Source of the DNA: Pseudomonadota bacterium
Lineage (GTDB): Bacteria > Pseudomonadota > Alphaproteobacteria > Rhizobiales > Devosiaceae
Direction: 5' to 3'
Assembly: GCA_023427545.1 (NCBI GenBank)
Contig: JAEZBF010000109.1
Coordinates: forward strand, 1-7,854
DNA length: 7,854 bases
Below, one piece after another: positions 6,550 through 7,854 of the stretch (position 1 is the first letter of the stretch; every line of letters starts with the position of its first letter). Position numbers and translations under genes: made by a program. The notes beneath the pieces are model-generated. The model did no database searches. It was given only the letters and a program-made list of their open reading frames with translations, and was not told where the DNA came from.

Positions 6550-7481
6550 CACGCCGCATCGCGGGCGAAATTGTCCCGCGCTCCCGCCATGAGGTAGATG
6601 AAGGCTTCCTCAAGCCCGGCACTCTCCTTGCGCCACCGATGCGTGCCGTCGGAAAAGCGCTTCGCCACCTCATCGAGGGCAGCGGCATCGGTGCCTGAGA
6701 CGTGGAGCGAAGCACCGAACCGGGCAACCTGCTCGACGCCAGCCGTTCCCTTGAGCCGGGCTTCAAGCGCCGTGAGGTTAGGTCCCTCGACGTAGTAGGT
6801 GACGAGCCCCACCTGCGCCGGGATTTCGGCGGCCGGGCCGTCGATCAGCTTCTTGCCGTAGGCGATGTAGGCGATGTTGTCGCACTGGACCGCCTCGTCC
6901 ATGTAGTGCGTCGAAACCAGCACGGTGACGCCTTGCGCCGAGAGGCGGCGGATCTCGTCCCAGAAGTCGCGGCGCGCCTTGGGGTCGACGCCGGCCGTCG
7001 GCTCGTCGAGCAGCAGCAGCGCCGGCTCGTGCAACAGGCAGGCGGCGAGCGCCAGCCGCTGCTTCCAGCCCCCCGACAGCGTGCCGGCGAGCTGCCTGGC
7101 GCGATCCGCAAGGCCGAGGTCGGCGAGCGCCGCGTCGACCCGCCGGGCGCGCCGGTCAAGCCGGTACATGCGGGCAATGAAATCGAGGTTCTCGCGGATC
7201 GAGAGGTCCTCGTAGAGCGAGAACTTCTGCGTCATGTAGCCGACGCGTTCCTTGATCTGCCCGGCTTCGCGCCGGACGTCGAAGCCGAGGCAGGTCCCCT
7301 CGCCGGCATCGGGCGTGAGCAGGCCGCAGAGCATGCGGATGGTCGTCGTCTTGCCCGACCCGTTGGGGCCGAGGAAGCCGTAGATGGCGCCGCGCTGGAC
7401 GGTGATGTCGAAGCCGTCGACGACGAGCTTGTCGCCGAAGCGCTTGGTGAGGCCGCGGACGTCGATCACCGCGTCGGTCAT
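6549..7481 (-). CDS. ABC exporter ATP-binding protein (YbhF/CcmA-like)
   Basis: A 310-residue cytoplasmic ATPase that powers the neighbouring permease. All nucleotide-binding motifs are intact: Walker A GPNGSGKTT (38-46), Q-loop YMTQKFSLYEDLS with Q85, signature LSGGWKQR (135-142), Walker B LLLLDEP (155-161) followed by the D-loop AGVD, and switch histidine H192 in STHYMDE. After about residue 220 there is a C-terminal extension (VTYYVEGPNLTALEARLKG and on to LEEAFIYLMAG), the small domain common in drug-export type ATPases. It has one nucleotide-binding domain, whereas E. coli YbhF has two, so the working unit should be an ATPase dimer. ATG at 7481 overlaps the fusion-protein stop as ATGA, and its own stop overlaps the permease start. 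The three genes are therefore a coupled operon. Substrate is unknown; drugs or other hydrophobic compounds are usual for the family. Confidence 0.95.
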   Translation of the reverse strand: MTDAVIDVRGLTKRFGDKLVVDGFDITVQRGAIYGFLGPNGSGKTTTIRMLCGLLTPDAGEGTCLGFDVRREAGQIKERVGYMTQKFSLYEDLSIRENLDFIARMYRLDRRARRVDAALADLGLADRARQLAGTLSGGWKQRLALAACLLHEPALLLLDEPTAGVDPKARRDFWDEIRRLSAQGVTVLVSTHYMDEAVQCDNIAYIAYGKKLIDGPAAEIPAQVGLVTYYVEGPNLTALEARLKGTAGVEQVARFGASLHVSGTDAAALDEVAKRFSDGTHRWRKESAGLEEAFIYLMAGARDNFARDAA

Positions 7482-7854
7482 GGCGTCACCGTCACCGGCT
7501 GGCCTGGGAGAATGGCGGCCCCCTCGGGCAGGTCGGCTTCGACGAGGAACACCAGGCGATTGCGCTCGTCGCGTGAATAGATGATCGGCGGCGTGTTCTG
7601 CGGCTGGGTATCGAGGTGGCTGACGCGGGCTATGAGACCGCTCGCGCAGCCGTCGCAGGCGACCGCGACGGGCGTGCCGGGCTGCAACCGGTGCCGCTCC
7701 GTCTCGCCGACGTAGAACTTCACCTTGAACGCACCGGCCGGGAGCAGCGACAGCACCGGGGTGCCCGCTGCCGCCGTCTCGCCGGCCGAAAAGAACAGCC
7801 GGTCGACAACCCCATCCCGCGGCGCGCTGACCATGCGGTCGGCTAGGTCGGCGC
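7478..7854 (-). CDS. HlyD-family membrane fusion (periplasmic adaptor) protein, C-terminal part (YbhG-like)
   Basis: The last 124 residues of an adaptor protein that links an inner-membrane exporter to the outer membrane. The frame stays open through the right edge (ADLADR precedes the first visible Met), so that Met is internal and the true start lies outside. The visible part begins with the second half of the lipoyl/barrel-sandwich fold, MVSAPRDGVVDRLFFSAGETAAAGTPVLSLLP. The beta-barrel strands KVKFYVGETERHRLQPGTPVAVACDG follow, and it ends with FLVEADLPEGAAILPGQPVTVTP, the usual closing block of YbhG/HlyD-like adaptors. The predicted location is periplasm, anchored by the missing N-terminus. 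The stop overlaps the ATPase start by 4 bases. A single Cys pair (CDGC) in the barrel is a small oddity. An outer-membrane TolC-type partner is expected elsewhere. Confidence 0.9.
   Translation of the reverse strand, partial: ADLADRMVSAPRDGVVDRLFFSAGETAAAGTPVLSLLPAGAFKVKFYVGETERHRLQPGTPVAVACDGCASGLIARVSHLDTQPQNTPPIIYSRDERNRLVFLVEADLPEGAAILPGQPVTVTP

Noticed and set aside
4456..6597. A 713-codon plus-strand frame antisense to the permease and cyclase
   Set aside because: The composition (His, Asp, Glu, Arg and Gln rich, no motifs) is typical of the antisense shadow of a GC-rich gene. The minus-strand genes have intact catalytic and membrane motifs.
3299..6766. A very long open frame (about 1155 codons) on the minus strand running across the permease, the cyclase and the end of the oxidoreductase
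   Set aside because: Its translation is rich in Arg, Pro, Ala and Gly with no domain pattern, and it overlaps three genes with clear families in other frames. GC-rich third positions remove stops from shadow frames.
1..7854. Defence system, mobile element, CRISPR array or new multi-gene system
   Set aside because: Every long coding region belongs to a known family, and no direct repeats, transposase, integrase or base-composition break is visible. The genes form ordinary signalling, metabolic and transport units.

Overview
The window is a gene-dense, high-GC stretch of bacterial chromosome. An alphaproteobacterium is the best guess, perhaps Hyphomicrobiales (the rhizobial order). This rests on the base composition, the STAS-CheY-CheA gene order, the CheA Hpt sequence (HSIKGG..AFG) and the mix of valine/acyl-CoA catabolism with c-di-GMP signalling. 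The genus cannot be fixed from the sequence alone. I see no rRNA, tRNA, insertion sequence, CRISPR array or prophage gene. No intergenic gap exceeds about 95 bases.

Layout, left to right. (a) Positions 1-938, minus strand: the start of a chemotaxis operon, read right to left as a STAS-domain protein resembling CheS, a single-domain CheY, and the N-terminal Hpt domain of CheA cut by the window edge. The genes are separated by 1 base or overlap. (b) Positions 1009-2100, minus strand: a 3-hydroxyisobutyryl-CoA hydrolase-type enzyme of the crotonase superfamily. (c) Positions 2178-3497, plus strand and divergent from (b): an NAD(P)-binding oxidoreductase of the 'homoserine dehydrogenase-like with C-terminal SAF domain' family. 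A 77-base gap with a small inverted repeat separates (b) and (c). (d) Positions 3511-5268, minus strand and convergent with (c): a membrane-anchored diguanylate cyclase with a periplasmic Cache-like sensor, a HAMP-like linker and an intact GGEEF domain with I-site. A hairpin fills the space between the two facing stop codons. (e) Positions 5362-7854, minus strand: a tightly coupled efflux operon of HlyD-type membrane fusion protein (5' part missing), ABC ATPase and ABC-2 permease.

Functionally, the two flanks are signalling and transport and the centre is acyl-CoA or small-acid metabolism. The chemotaxis genes should control flagellar rotation through CheA-CheY phosphotransfer, with the STAS protein as a likely CheA partner. 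The diguanylate cyclase would turn a periplasmic signal into c-di-GMP. The MFP-ATPase-permease genes should form an exporter across the envelope.

I found no convincing new system. The most useful leads are the CheS-like protein, the SAF-domain oxidoreductase of unknown substrate divergent from an acyl-CoA hydrolase, and the compact palindrome between the convergent genes.
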